From the NCBI GenBank assembly GCA_001899235.1, contig MKVR01000016.1, positions 82,868 through 137,172 of the forward strand: DNA of 54,305 nt, written 5' to 3'. Positions 26,440 to 35,280 of this stretch are shown piece after piece; position 1 is the first letter of the stretch; each line of letters begins with the position of its first letter. The notes under the pieces were generated by a model. That model was not told where the DNA came from. It worked only from the letters and a program-made list of their open reading frames with translations, and made no database searches. The translations under genes and the position numbers were made by a program. This DNA comes from Nitrosospira sp. 56-18. Lineage in GTDB: Bacteria > Pseudomonadota > Gammaproteobacteria > Burkholderiales > Nitrosomonadaceae.

Positions 26440-27816
26440 TTATTTTCCCGGCGCGTCGATGGGAGTGCCGGGAAGATGGGCAAGTTCCGGGTATTTCTCC
26501 AGCGCCCGCGGACGATCATAATCAACCAGTTTTTGCGCGGCGGCGGTAAAAGCCTGCTGGCTATCCGTCTGCACCCGGGTATCGGTGGCGGGCTTGAGTT
26601 CCACGGAACTGGTGATGGCGTCGGCAGGCGGCTGCGGCACATCGGTGCGCGGTTGCGCAAGCGCCTGGGCCAGCACTTGCGATACGCTTTGAATGCCCGC
26701 TTCCCTTCTCCGCTTGACCTCTTCGTTATAATCCGGGGTGCCGGCAAACTTTTCCGATAGCAGTTGCAGGATGGAGGTGTGGTCCATCGCACCCTTGAAC
26801 ACAGTGCCGGATGCGATCCACGGCGATACCACCAGCGCCGGGACCCGAGGGCCGGTACTCGTGAATTCCTCCGAAAACAACGCGCCCGGCGCCAGGGTGG
26901 CGGAAATCGGCAAAGGCAGCACATGATCGAAAAACCCTCCATGCTCATCATGGGTGACGATCAGGACGGTGCGGTTCCATTTTTCGGAATCCTTGCTCAG
27001 CAGGTCGTATATGTTGCGCAGGAAATGCTCCCCCGGACCGATGGACGTGGGCGGATGGTTATCGTTCGGGATCCAGCCGAAATGCACGGGAGAATCGGTA
27101 TATTCGGGCTCTATGAATATCACCTGCGGCATCTCGGAAGGCGATTCGGAGGCGAAATCCCCCGGAAACTGCCTAAAGCTGCGGAAGTTCGGGCCCAGCA
27201 CCTCGTAAAACCGGTCGAATAGAGCGAAGAACGAGATGCCGCAGTGGTACACGCGCCAGCTGACGTTGTGAGCATTGAGCCACTCGAAGATGAAGCTTTC
27301 CGCGACCGTGGGTATGGGGCGCGCCTTGGTATCGTCGATCAGGGAATAACCGGAGTAGGCTATCGAGCGATTGGGCTGGGTATCCGTCGGCAGCGGCGCG
27401 AACCAGTTATCGCATACCGCGTAGTTCATCGCCAGGAAATTCGACATCGAAACATCCCCTGGAGAAAGAAAACCCATCGATGGCGGATCGGCCACCTTGC
27501 TTCCGGTCGCGTCGAAATACGCCTCGACGAAGCCGCTCATGGTAAAGGCGGCGCCAGCCTGGCCCAACTGGGTGCTTACCATGGGCCGGCTGTGAGGCAG
27601 GTCATGCAGCAACGGACCATCCTTCAATTCAAAAGGCTGGTACCCCTGCCCATCCAGGAAGTTCGTGTAAGCCGGATTCTGTTCCGGGTCGATCAACCCC
27701 GCCACATCCTGGCGGTTGTTGAAGCGCTTCATGCTAAGGTGGCCCAGCACATGGTCAAACGAGCGATTTTCCATCATGACGATGACGATGGTCTGGATCT
27801 GGTCGAGCATTGCCAT
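26440..27816 (-). CDS. Phosphoesterase / acid phosphatase-phospholipase C family
   Basis: 458 residues, start supported by AAGGAGA upstream. The PF04185-type signature is at the N-terminus: IVIVMMENRSFDHVLG, with the metal-binding and nucleophile region, and later FIEPEY, PNDNHPP and VTHDEHGGFFDHV, which carry metal-binding Asp/His. RVPALVVSPW closes the domain. These enzymes cleave phospholipids or phosphomonoesters. Unusually there is no signal peptide: the protein begins right at the catalytic motif, though family members are normally exported (often by Tat). It heads a same-strand neighbourhood with a lipoprotein and an unknown protein upstream, so export by another route, or a cytosolic role, is possible. 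Confidence 0.88.
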   Translation of the reverse strand: MAMLDQIQTIVIVMMENRSFDHVLGHLSMKRFNNRQDVAGLIDPEQNPAYTNFLDGQGYQPFELKDGPLLHDLPHSRPMVSTQLGQAGAAFTMSGFVEAYFDATGSKVADPPSMGFLSPGDVSMSNFLAMNYAVCDNWFAPLPTDTQPNRSIAYSGYSLIDDTKARPIPTVAESFIFEWLNAHNVSWRVYHCGISFFALFDRFYEVLGPNFRSFRQFPGDFASESPSEMPQVIFIEPEYTDSPVHFGWIPNDNHPPTSIGPGEHFLRNIYDLLSKDSEKWNRTVLIVTHDEHGGFFDHVLPLPISATLAPGALFSEEFTSTGPRVPALVVSPWIASGTVFKGAMDHTSILQLLSEKFAGTPDYNEEVKRRREAGIQSVSQVLAQALAQPRTDVPQPPADAITSSVELKPATDTRVQTDSQQAFTAAAQKLVDYDRPRALEKYPELAHLPGTPIDAPGK

Positions 27817-27837
27817 GGCCTGTTCTCCTTGTTCTCT

Positions 27838-28566
27838 TTAGTTTTTTTGCTCTGCGCAGCTCATCCGCATATTGACGGTCAGGCGGCGTGCAACTGCCGC
27901 AAGGGCGCTCTCGCACGTTTCTTCAGGGGCGACAGGGCTGGCTATCGTCCATGTTCCCATTGCAGGGACGTTTTTGAAACGGTCTGTCCCGTCTTTTGGC
28001 GGAATTTCCACTTCCACGTCATCCTTGCGGACTATCAGCGGCCGGGGATAGCTGTTGGTGACCAGCTCGGCATGAATGCCCGGGGAAGCGTCCTGTTGCT
28101 GGATGGTGAACGAAACCGATATCGATTGCGGCTGGCCGCTGCACTGCGCAATGCCGCCCCAGATCCTGGCGCTTTCTCCGGGGACCACCTGCACGTCCCA
28201 TTCACGCTGCACGCTCTTCAGCACCCCCGGCACCTTGAGGATAAAGCGCGTGGTTTCCACTGGAGTCACCATCCTTGAACCTTCCGCGGGCACTTCCCCA
28301 ATGCCCGTGAGCGGCGGAACCGCATCCAGCATGACACTGGCATTGTTGCCGGAAGCGGACCAGTCGATTTTCACCGTCTCCCCAGGGCAAATGGTGCTGG
28401 GGGCTACGTTGAAGGTTTTTATCTGGGCGCAACCGGCGAGAAACGGCACTGCCAGCAGCGCAGCCAATATGAGCGGACGGTCAGGCAGACTGGATGCCGT
28501 TTTCGCCGGACTTATTCCTGGCATCGCGGAAGCCGGTTGTTTCAGATAAAGAACGGGGGCTGGCAT
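27838..28566 (-). CDS. Lipoprotein of unknown function
   Basis: 242 residues (or 228 from the ATG at 28524). Hydrophobic PLILAALLAVPFLAGC contains the lipobox LAGC (Cys46 from the first start). After it come beta-rich segments: CPGETVKIDWSASGNNASV is like an Ig-type/PKD strand pair, and a second half begins around residue 135. Four further Cys could form disulfides. No family is recognised. It lies between a phosphoesterase gene (22 bases downstream) and a possible Cys-His enzyme gene (6 bases upstream), so it is very likely in the same operon. A role as periplasmic partner or protector of one of them is inference. Confidence 0.7.
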   Translation of the reverse strand: MPAPVLYLKQPASAMPGISPAKTASSLPDRPLILAALLAVPFLAGCAQIKTFNVAPSTICPGETVKIDWSASGNNASVMLDAVPPLTGIGEVPAEGSRMVTPVETTRFILKVPGVLKSVQREWDVQVVPGESARIWGGIAQCSGQPQSISVSFTIQQQDASPGIHAELVTNSYPRPLIVRKDDVEVEIPPKDGTDRFKNVPAMGTWTIASPVAPEETCESALAAVARRLTVNMRMSCAEQKN

Positions 28567-28572
28567 GACGGA

Positions 28573-29658
28573 TTACCAATAGCCGGGCGGCACCATATAC
28601 AGGCCCGTGTCCCATTTCCATTCCCGGATCGGGTTTTCAGTCATGGCATCCTTGTCATCCGGCTGCGCGGTCCAATGAAAATCGCACACTTTTCCATTAT
28701 GGCCCACGAAAGTATGGATGCCGCCATTGGCCACCCCCACGAAAAACGGCACATTTTCCAGTTTTTGCAGCTGTGCTTCGGTTTCGCTATTGGGCGCCAT
28801 TCCCCGATAACCGGTGATGACGGCATCGCAGCGCACGCCATCCGATCCGGCGATGGGAGATTTCCACACCCGGGAACCCGCCTTGGCCATGTTGAGCGCA
28901 CCCAGTTTCTCGCGCTCGCCCGCTCCGGCAAGGTCGTCGGCGGTTCTCGGCGAATAGAAAATCGCGGTCCAGCCATCCTTCTGCAATTCCTCGCACAGAA
29001 CCGTGCCTCGCAGGTCGGCCTCCTTGACTCTCTGGTTTATTTCATCGGAGCGTTCGCCATGATCGGCTCCTCCGTACGCAGCCCTGACGTTCTGCATCAC
29101 CCAGCCGATGCACGAGCTTTCCTGCAACCGAACCGACTGCCCGGAGGAATTCTCGATTTCAACCGCGCCCGGCTCCAGCGCGCCGAGTCGCCAGTTTCCC
29201 GCGCTCATGGCATCGATCTCGCCCTGGAGGGTGGAACGGTTCCCTCGAAGAATATCTTCATGGAAGCGCGAATGGTCGCCATAATAGAGGCCAACCCCAA
29301 TGCGATCGATTGCTGTTTTGTGGGCAGCGGTTTTCTCCGTGATGCTCCTGTCGCCCGCCTGGGCGATCTTTCGCCAATCTCCGGCGCTTCCCGAAGCCTG
29401 GCCATTGCCCGCCCGGGTGAAGAGCCAATTGGCAATGGATAAAGCCGCATCATCCGAGATGGTATTCACATTTCCATCATGATCGAAGCTGTCGACGATC
29501 TCCCACAATTTTTCAAGATTCTCGGTCGTGCCGGCGATAACGCCGTTTCCGGGTATGCTTCCCGTATCCAGCTCGGGGTGCGCGCTTCGCAATTCCGCGG
29601 CATTTATTGATCTCCCCTTCAATCGAGCAATGAAGGTCGCGTGATCCAGTTTTGGCAT
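28573..29658 (-). CDS. Unknown protein with possible papain-like Cys-His pair
   Basis: 361 residues from the ATG at 29658, with GGGGAG upstream; no signal peptide. The N-terminal part (about 1-115) is helical and has a Ca-loop-like DHDGNVN at 59-65. The C-terminal half has Cys183 at the start of a helix (SSCIGWVMQNVRAAYG) and His315 at the start of a strand (GGIHTFVGHNGKV), with Asp residues after it. That order is that of NlpC/P60-papain amidases. I do not recognise a named family, so an amidase or peptidase function is a hypothesis. First gene of a three-gene operon with the lipoprotein and the phosphoesterase. Confidence 0.65.
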   Translation of the reverse strand: MPKLDHATFIARLKGRSINAAELRSAHPELDTGSIPGNGVIAGTTENLEKLWEIVDSFDHDGNVNTISDDAALSIANWLFTRAGNGQASGSAGDWRKIAQAGDRSITEKTAAHKTAIDRIGVGLYYGDHSRFHEDILRGNRSTLQGEIDAMSAGNWRLGALEPGAVEIENSSGQSVRLQESSCIGWVMQNVRAAYGGADHGERSDEINQRVKEADLRGTVLCEELQKDGWTAIFYSPRTADDLAGAGEREKLGALNMAKAGSRVWKSPIAGSDGVRCDAVITGYRGMAPNSETEAQLQKLENVPFFVGVANGGIHTFVGHNGKVCDFHWTAQPDDKDAMTENPIREWKWDTGLYMVPPGYW

Positions 29659-30061
29659 TCCTGTCACTCCCCTGTAATGGCAGTTGAACAAAACGAAGCA
29701 GATAAAACAAAACAGACAAAACGAAACGTTGCCAGTAGTCGCCGTTACGCCGCAATCCGAACTGATTCGCCATGTCTGTATTTTACTTTAGCAGTAATTC
29801 TGAAAAGTTCAATGCCGGTGCAGCGGGAAATACTGCAACGGGAATCTCAACCATGTTGTCATGACAGCACGGGGTAACATACTGTTTAACCGTATTTTTA
29901 TCGGACAAGCGATTTCTGGTGTGTATAGTCGGCCGGACCACGGTGGCGGGAAATGATGAATTGATATCGCCGCTTATCATGGGTTGAACTGGTTGACGCA
30001 AAAAAATCCGCACTATAAGATTCACGCGGACACCGAAATTCCATTTAAGGGAAGATCTGGA
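29659..30061. other. Intergenic region
   Basis: About 400 bases upstream of the three-gene operon and before element copy R4. It shows A-rich AAAACAAAACAGACAAAACG near 29705 and no convincing gene or hairpin. Confidence 0.4.
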
Positions 30062-30405
30062 TAAGGGAAGAGCTGGGCATATCTCCGTCAACGCAATAGC
30101 GGCATTTTGCGGGATGGGGATACGGGAATGGTGCGGCCACGGAGGACGGAACAGTGTCTTCCGCAGGAAGATTGCCCCTGCAGCGGACTCCCTGTAGCGG
30201 GCTGCTGGCGCTCCGGCAGCCTTTTAACATGGTCCGGTATCCCCGCCGCTGCCCGATCCTCGTCGCGAAATCCCTTGGGCAACACTTCAGGAAGCCATGG
30301 TTTGTGCTCCCTGGCATCGTAGTCCCTGCTGCGGCCTTTGTCGCGCCTATGATCGTCCTGATCTTACCCGCAATGCGTTCAAGGAGGATTTGCTCAGTTT
30401 TTCTA
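30062..30405 (-). mobile_element. Diverged full-length copy (R4) of the dispersed element
   Basis: 344 bases in the opposite orientation to the 50774-51201 copy. Shared blocks, in order: TTGCGGGATGGG, GAATGGTGCGGCC, a TCTTCC-GCA-GGAAGA hairpin, GTAGCGGGCTGCTGGCGC, a segment around TCCCTGGCATCGTAGTCCC, GATCGTCCTGAT and the end GGATTTGCTCAG. TA flanks both ends (30062-30063 and 30404-30405). Coding frames across it differ in direction from those in the other copy, so it is probably non-coding. Confidence 0.7.
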
Positions 30406-30470
30406 AGGAAACGCCAGTGACATGGATTGTTCACTATTCGATGGACTTTATGGAGGGGGAACGAAGAATC

Positions 30471-31235
30471 ATGAAAACAAGTGTTATGAACCGGACCATA
30501 ACGTCTGCTTTACTGATGCTGTCGATGGCGGCGCCGCTTGCCATTTCCACGAACGCAAGAAGCGCCGCGCTATCCGTCAGCTCGGTCATTCATGAGACTA
30601 TCGCTTCACCCGACTTCGGCTGCGGGTCGTTCGTCGGGGGAACCATAACGGGCACGGGAATAAGCAGCCTGCTCGGGCAGGTATCGATCTCCGCGAAAGA
30701 CTGCATTACGCCTTTCCCGGATGGACATTTCTCCTTCGCCGGTAAAATGACTTTTGGCACTGCCAGCGGTTCCATCTTTGCCGACTATGAGGGACTGTTC
30801 ACTCCGACAATCCTCCCATCCATATTTTTATTCGCCGATACCTCATTCACGATAACCGGGGGAACGGGAAGTTTTCAGAACGCGAAAGGGAGCGGGACAT
30901 TCATCGGCGGGGAGAATATAGATAGCGGGAACGGTTTGCTTCTGATTGCTGGAAACATAAGCAACTACGCCAAGCTGAAATCATCCGGCTTGCTATTGAA
31001 CTCCCTTACCACCGCTTTGGTCGGCTCATTCGATGCGGCCGCCATTGCCGCCCTGGACCCGACTCCCTTATCCCCCGGAACGACTCTCGGGCAATATCTG
31101 GCAACAGACCAGAATGCAGAAGTGCTGGCTGATACTCCCGTGCCTGAACCGATGTCGCTCGCCCTGCTGGGAATCGGCCTCGCGAGCTTCGCCGTGGCCC
31201 GGCGGCGCAGGTCTTTCATCCAGCCGCTTATTTAA
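30471..31235 (+). CDS. PEP-CTERM sorting-domain protein
   Basis: 254 residues from the ATG at 30471, with GGAGGGGG upstream and a signal peptide (SALLMLSMAAPLAISTNARS-A). The C-terminus is a textbook PEP-CTERM tail: VPEPMSLALLGIGLASFAVARRRR. The body is Gly/Ser/Thr-rich and beta-like. It is a predicted exosortase substrate, exported and anchored or released at the envelope; its own function is unknown. Element copy R4 ends 65 bases upstream, so its promoter lies inside or next to the element. It converges on fliR. Confidence 0.88.
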   Translation: MKTSVMNRTITSALLMLSMAAPLAISTNARSAALSVSSVIHETIASPDFGCGSFVGGTITGTGISSLLGQVSISAKDCITPFPDGHFSFAGKMTFGTASGSIFADYEGLFTPTILPSIFLFADTSFTITGGTGSFQNAKGSGTFIGGENIDSGNGLLLIAGNISNYAKLKSSGLLLNSLTTALVGSFDAAAIAALDPTPLSPGTTLGQYLATDQNAEVLADTPVPEPMSLALLGIGLASFAVARRRRSFIQPLI

Positions 31236-31253
31236 CCCCTCAGCGAAGTACGC

Positions 31254-31276
31254 TTGCCCGCCATCGTGGCGGGCAA
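31254..31276. terminator. Hairpin next to the fliR stop
   Basis: Perfect 10-bp stem TTGCCCGCCA and TGGCGGGCAA with a TCG loop. It abuts the fliR stop codon and lies between convergent genes, a likely bidirectional terminator despite the lack of a T tract. Confidence 0.6.
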
Positions 31277-32083
31277 TCAAGGGGAAGGCTGAGGAAGCCT
31301 TCCCGCCGCCGCCCGGGCGATTTCCAGCATGGTGTGCATGCCTTCCGTAATCAGTTTTTCGATTACCGGCGTGAAGTGGGGAAGCGACAGCATCAGGGCA
31401 ATCATTCCGACCATGAGCGTGATAGGAAAGCCGACAGCAAAAATATTCAACTGGGGCGCCGCGCGAGTGAGGATGCCCAGCGCGAGGTTAACGATCAGCA
31501 GCGCCGTGACCACTGGCAGGGCGAGTCCCAGCCCCGCCTCGAAAATCCTGCCCCCCCAGTAGGCCAGCGTTTGCCATCCCGCCGCGGATACCGGTTCGGT
31601 GGAAATGGGAAACACGCTGAAGCTCTCGGTGAGCACCGACAGCATCAGCAGATGCCCGTTCACGGCAAGAAAGACAAGTGTCGCCAGCAGGCCAACGAAC
31701 CGCGCCACGACGAGCGTGCTGCCATCGCTGCGCGGGCTGAAGAAGGTGGCAAAGCCCAAACCCATCTGCAGCCCGGCAATTTCTCCCGCCATTTCCACCG
31801 CGCTGAAAACGATGCGCATCGCGAAGCCCATCGCCAGGCCGATCACGATTTGCTGGACCAGTATCAGCAATCCTTCCATCGACCCTGGTTCGACCTTGGG
31901 CAACGGACCCAGCGCGGGTGAGACGATCAGGGCGAGGCATACTCCCAGGCCGACCTTCACCCGCACCGGAATGGCCGCATTGCCCAGCATGGGCGCAGCG
32001 GCCAGCAGCGCCAGGATGCGCGCCAGCGGCCATAGGAAGGACGTCAGCCACAGGTTGAAATCGGAGGAGGTAAGCGTAATCAT
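31277..32083 (-). CDS. fliR: Flagellar export gate protein FliR
   Basis: 268 residues from the ATG at 32083; a start at 32101 would add six residues. Six or so hydrophobic helices, with the family's ARILALLAAAPMLGNAAIPVR start, EIAGLQMGLGFATFF in the middle and GFPITLMVGMIAL near the end. FliR is part of the FliPQR export gate in the inner membrane at the centre of the MS ring. Last gene of the minus-strand flagellar series, 34 bases after fliQ. Confidence 0.95.
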   Translation of the reverse strand: MITLTSSDFNLWLTSFLWPLARILALLAAAPMLGNAAIPVRVKVGLGVCLALIVSPALGPLPKVEPGSMEGLLILVQQIVIGLAMGFAMRIVFSAVEMAGEIAGLQMGLGFATFFSPRSDGSTLVVARFVGLLATLVFLAVNGHLLMLSVLTESFSVFPISTEPVSAAGWQTLAYWGGRIFEAGLGLALPVVTALLIVNLALGILTRAAPQLNIFAVGFPITLMVGMIALMLSLPHFTPVIEKLITEGMHTMLEIARAAAGRLPQPSP

Positions 32084-32117
32084 CGGTGGGCCGTCTGGCA
32101 TTGTCCCGGAGCAGAAG

Positions 32118-32387
32118 CTATCCCACCATGGCGGGAATGCTCTCGAACACCTGCCGCATGTAGTCCGTCATCACGCCGAGCAGCCACGGACCGGCCACCA
32201 CCAGGGTTGCGAACAACGCGACCAATTTCGGTATGAAAGACAATGTCATTTCATTGATCTGGGTGGCGGCCTGGAAAATGCTGATCATCAGCCCCATCGC
32301 CAGCGCTACCAGCAATAGCGGAGCGGAAACCAGGAGAGTTATTTCCATGGCTTTCTGGCCCATGGTCATTACGCTTTCGGGTGTCAT
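32118..32387 (-). CDS. fliQ: Flagellar export gate protein FliQ
   Basis: 89 residues, the standard length, with two membrane helices. Start MTPESVMTMGQKAMEITLLV and the LVVGLLISIFQAATQINE-like segment (here LMISIFQAATQINEMTLSF) are diagnostic. GAGGAAACG precedes the ATG. It is part of the FliPQR gate. Confidence 0.95.
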   Translation of the reverse strand: MTPESVMTMGQKAMEITLLVSAPLLLVALAMGLMISIFQAATQINEMTLSFIPKLVALFATLVVAGPWLLGVMTDYMRQVFESIPAMVG

Positions 32388-32477
32388 CGTTTCCTCGGTT
32401 GTGTGAAAAATAATCCCGAATCCGGCAGTTGGACAGGGAGGAGTCTGCGGCTTTTGGAGCGCAGGGCAAAGCGCTTG

Positions 32478-33326
32478 CTAGTAAAAGCTTTCCGCCAGCG
32501 AACCGATCAGCATATGCCATCCATCCACCAGCACGAACAGCATGATCTTGAACGGCAGCGCCACCAGCGCGGGCGACACCATCATCATCCCCATGGACAT
32601 GAGCACGGAGGCCACGACCATGTCGATGATCAGGAAGGGTATGAATACGGCGAAACCAATCTGGAACGCCGTTTTCAGTTCACTGGTGACGAAGGCCGGG
32701 ACCAGCACCCGCAGGGGCACTTCTTCCGGCCCATTCAACTGGGGCGTGCCGGAAAGCTTGACGAAAAGCGCCAGATCGGCCTCCCGTGTCTGTTTCATCA
32801 TGAAAGCCTTGAGCGGCGCCGCGCCCTTCTCCAGCGCCTGGGCCTGGGTTATCTTGCTGGCGCTGTATGGCTCGTAGGCATCCGTATAAATCCGGTCGAA
32901 AACCGGACCCATCACAAAGAACGTGAGGAACAGCGCGAGGCCGACGAGCACCTGGTTGGGCGGCGAGGACTGCGTGCCGAGCGCCATGCGCAGCAGCGAC
33001 AGGACGATGACGATGCGGGTGAAGCCGGTCATCATCAGCAAAACCGCGGGAAGAAACGTGAGTGCGGTCAGCAGCAGCAGCGTCTGCAGGCTCAGCGAAT
33101 AATTCTGCCCTCCGCCGGCGGTAGGCGTGCTGGTGAAAGCAGGCAGGCCCACCGCTTGCGATTGGGCCGCGAGAGCCAGGGATGGCAATGCCAGGAATGC
33201 GATCCCCAAAGCAACACCGGCAACACTGGCAACGCCGCATCCGCTGCGATTCGCGCGCCGCCCGGCAAGCAAAGAGGGTGAGGGATTGCTGATATCCCCG
33301 TTCATCGTACCGGCATCATTCGCCAT
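32478..33326 (-). CDS. fliP: Flagellar export gate protein FliP
   Basis: 282 residues; ATG at 33326 with GGAGAAACG upstream. A cleavable signal peptide-like N-terminus (ending LALA) is normal for FliP. Signature segments: [49 protein letters not shown], and the C-terminal [19 protein letters not shown]. It overlaps fliO by 11 bases, so the two are coupled. Confidence 0.96.
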   Translation of the reverse strand: MANDAGTMNGDISNPSPSLLAGRRANRSGCGVASVAGVALGIAFLALPSLALAAQSQAVGLPAFTSTPTAGGGQNYSLSLQTLLLLTALTFLPAVLLMMTGFTRIVIVLSLLRMALGTQSSPPNQVLVGLALFLTFFVMGPVFDRIYTDAYEPYSASKITQAQALEKGAAPLKAFMMKQTREADLALFVKLSGTPQLNGPEEVPLRVLVPAFVTSELKTAFQIGFAVFIPFLIIDMVVASVLMSMGMMMVSPALVALPFKIMLFVLVDGWHMLIGSLAESFY

Positions 33327-33804
33327 TTCGTTTCTCCGTCATCCGTTTTAACCATCCAGGGAAATAGTCACTGGTTGCCACGCTGGCGGCCTGGGGGGCA
33401 CCGGCAGGAAGATTTTCTCCCTTCGGCATGCTGTGCAGAGCGGTTACGTGTCCCGGCGCGACTCCCACCACCAGCCACGTGTCGTTGACTTCGATCAGCA
33501 CGACGCGCTCCCGCTGGCCGACAGCAGAACCCCCGATGACCTTCAACACCCCGGCGGCGCCTCGCGGCATGCCGCCGAAGCGCCGTAACAGCCAGGCGCA
33601 CCCTGCCATGACGGCAAGCACCAATCCAAGCCCGAGCATGACCTGAAGCATGCCGCCATCGGTGGCGGAAGACGGCGCATGCGCGGTCTGCCCGGCAGCA
33701 TGAGCGGACAAGGAGCAGCAAACGGAATAAAAGGCGGGGATGAAGCGCCTCGATGCCATCGACGCCGCAGGCGCCCTAAAACGATCAGTGTCTGGAGTAT
33801 GCAT
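33316..33804 (-). CDS. fliO: Flagellar biosynthesis protein FliO
   Basis: 162 residues. The N-terminal part holds a signal-like segment, then one membrane helix ([22 protein letters not shown]) followed by a basic stretch and the cytoplasmic domain with [25 protein letters not shown], the FliO hallmark. FliO is a scaffold that stabilises FliP during gate assembly. The exact start is uncertain; a Met 16 codons downstream is also possible. Confidence 0.9.
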   Translation of the reverse strand: MHTPDTDRFRAPAASMASRRFIPAFYSVCCSLSAHAAGQTAHAPSSATDGGMLQVMLGLGLVLAVMAGCAWLLRRFGGMPRGAAGVLKVIGGSAVGQRERVVLIEVNDTWLVVGVAPGHVTALHSMPKGENLPAGAPQAASVATSDYFPGWLKRMTEKRNGE

Positions 33805-33840
33805 TTATTCGTCCTGAGGAAGGGAATCGAGTATCGATTG

Positions 33841-34239
33841 TCAGCGATTCAGCTTCCGGATGCGCTCGCTCGGCGTGATGATGTCGGTAAGACGGATGCC
33901 GAACTTATCGTTGACCACCACCACCTCGCCCTGGGCAATCAGGTACCCGTTCACCAGCACATCCATCGGTTCGCCCGCCAGCCCATCCAGTTCGACCACC
34001 GACCCCTGGGCGAGCTGCAGCAGGTTTTTGATGGCGATCTTGGTGCGTCCCAACTGCACCGTCAGTTGCACCGGGATATCCATGATCAGGTCGATATCGT
34101 TATGGATTTCCGTTTTTGCCGGGCTGTTGAACTGCTCGAAAATTTGCTGTGGGGCATTGCCCGTGGCGTGGAATGGCGAGTCACCCGCATTTTCCCGCCC
34201 CTCCATCAGCTGGGCAGCACTGGCATTGCTTGCTTGCAT
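33841..34239 (-). CDS. fliN: Flagellar motor switch protein FliN
   Basis: 132 residues from the ATG at 34239, which has AAGGAG exactly 6 bases upstream; the frame is open back to 34374 inside fliM but without such a site. The SpoA domain occupies the C-terminal about 80 residues: DIPVQLTVQLGRTKIAIKNLLQL, GSVVELDGLAGEPMDVLVNG and VVNDKFGIRLTDI. FliN is the C-ring base component that binds the export ATPase complex and CheY-P effects. Confidence 0.95.
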   Translation of the reverse strand: MQASNASAAQLMEGRENAGDSPFHATGNAPQQIFEQFNSPAKTEIHNDIDLIMDIPVQLTVQLGRTKIAIKNLLQLAQGSVVELDGLAGEPMDVLVNGYLIAQGEVVVVNDKFGIRLTDIITPSERIRKLNR

Positions 34240-34298
34240 ATTCATCTCCTTGATTTCCTGTGTAAAAGGCCGTTTGGACAGATTGCGGCGTTCCATGA

Positions 34299-35273
34299 TC
34301 ATTCGTTGCTGGCCGAGCCCAGCATCCTTTCCATGCGCAGGGCATAGCGGCCATTGGAAATGCCGTAACGGCAATCCATCACCGGCACGCCGTCGACGCT
34401 TGCGGTGACGAATTCCGGCATATCCAACGGGACGACATCGCCAACTTGCATGTTGAGTATCTGGTCGAGCGTCACCTGGATATTGGCGAGGTTGACCAGC
34501 ATGGTGACTTCGGCGGCCTGTACCTGTTTCGATAGCCGGCCCACCCAGCGTTTATCCACTTCGAGCGATTCGCCCTGCATGCTGCTGGAGAGGAGGTCGC
34601 GGATCGGCTCGAGAATGGAATAAGGAATGCAGATGTGCATTTCTCCTCCCGCCGAGCCGAAATTGATCTCGAATGTCGTGGCGATGACAATTTCGTTGGG
34701 AGTGGCGACATTGGCGAACTGGGTGTTCGTCTCGGCCCGCACATACTCGAATTCGATGGGATAGACCGGATTCCAGGATTTCCCGTAGCTGTCGAACACC
34801 AGGTTGAGCAGGCGTTGGATGATACGCTGCTCCGTCTGAGTGAAATCGCGGCTCTCGATTTTGGCCTCGGCACGGCCATCGCCGCCAAACAGGTTGTCCA
34901 CCACGAGAAATACCAGGGCAGGATCGAAGACGAACAGCGACGTGCCGCGCAATGGCTTTACATGCACCAGGTTCAGATTTGTCGGAACCACCAGGTTGCG
35001 TACGAACTCGCTGAATTTGATCACTTGGACAGGACCTACCGATACATTTCCGCTGCGCCGCATGAAATTGAACAAGCTCAGGCGCAGCAGTCTCGCGAAG
35101 CGTTCGTTGATGATCTCGAGAGTCGGCATGCGGCCGCGAACGATGCGCTCCTGCGCGGCAAGGTTGTAGGGCCGGAATTTCGCGCCCAGCTTGCGTTGTT
35201 CCGGCGCCTCTTCGTCGGCGACGCCCGCGAGAAGCGCGTCGACTTCTTCCTGCGAGAGAAAATTGGTGTTCAT
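34299..35273 (-). CDS. fliM: Flagellar motor switch protein FliM
   Basis: 324 residues from the ATG at 35273. The N-terminal FLSQEEVDALLAG is the CheY-binding/switch motif start. The middle CheC-like domain includes RIVRGRMPTLEIINERFARL and the GGxG-type GGDGR segment; the C-terminal SpoA domain includes VTLDQILNMQVGDVVPLDMP. It links the MS-ring/FliG to FliN and reverses rotation. It lies 7 bases after fliL and ends just before fliN. Confidence 0.96.
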   Translation of the reverse strand: MNTNFLSQEEVDALLAGVADEEAPEQRKLGAKFRPYNLAAQERIVRGRMPTLEIINERFARLLRLSLFNFMRRSGNVSVGPVQVIKFSEFVRNLVVPTNLNLVHVKPLRGTSLFVFDPALVFLVVDNLFGGDGRAEAKIESRDFTQTEQRIIQRLLNLVFDSYGKSWNPVYPIEFEYVRAETNTQFANVATPNEIVIATTFEINFGSAGGEMHICIPYSILEPIRDLLSSSMQGESLEVDKRWVGRLSKQVQAAEVTMLVNLANIQVTLDQILNMQVGDVVPLDMPEFVTASVDGVPVMDCRYGISNGRYALRMERMLGSASNE

Positions 35274-35280
35274 GGGATTG

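Noticed and set aside
27244-28278. Plus-strand frame opposite the phosphoesterase and lipoprotein
   Set aside because: Crosses two well-supported minus-strand genes and shows no domain or ribosome site.
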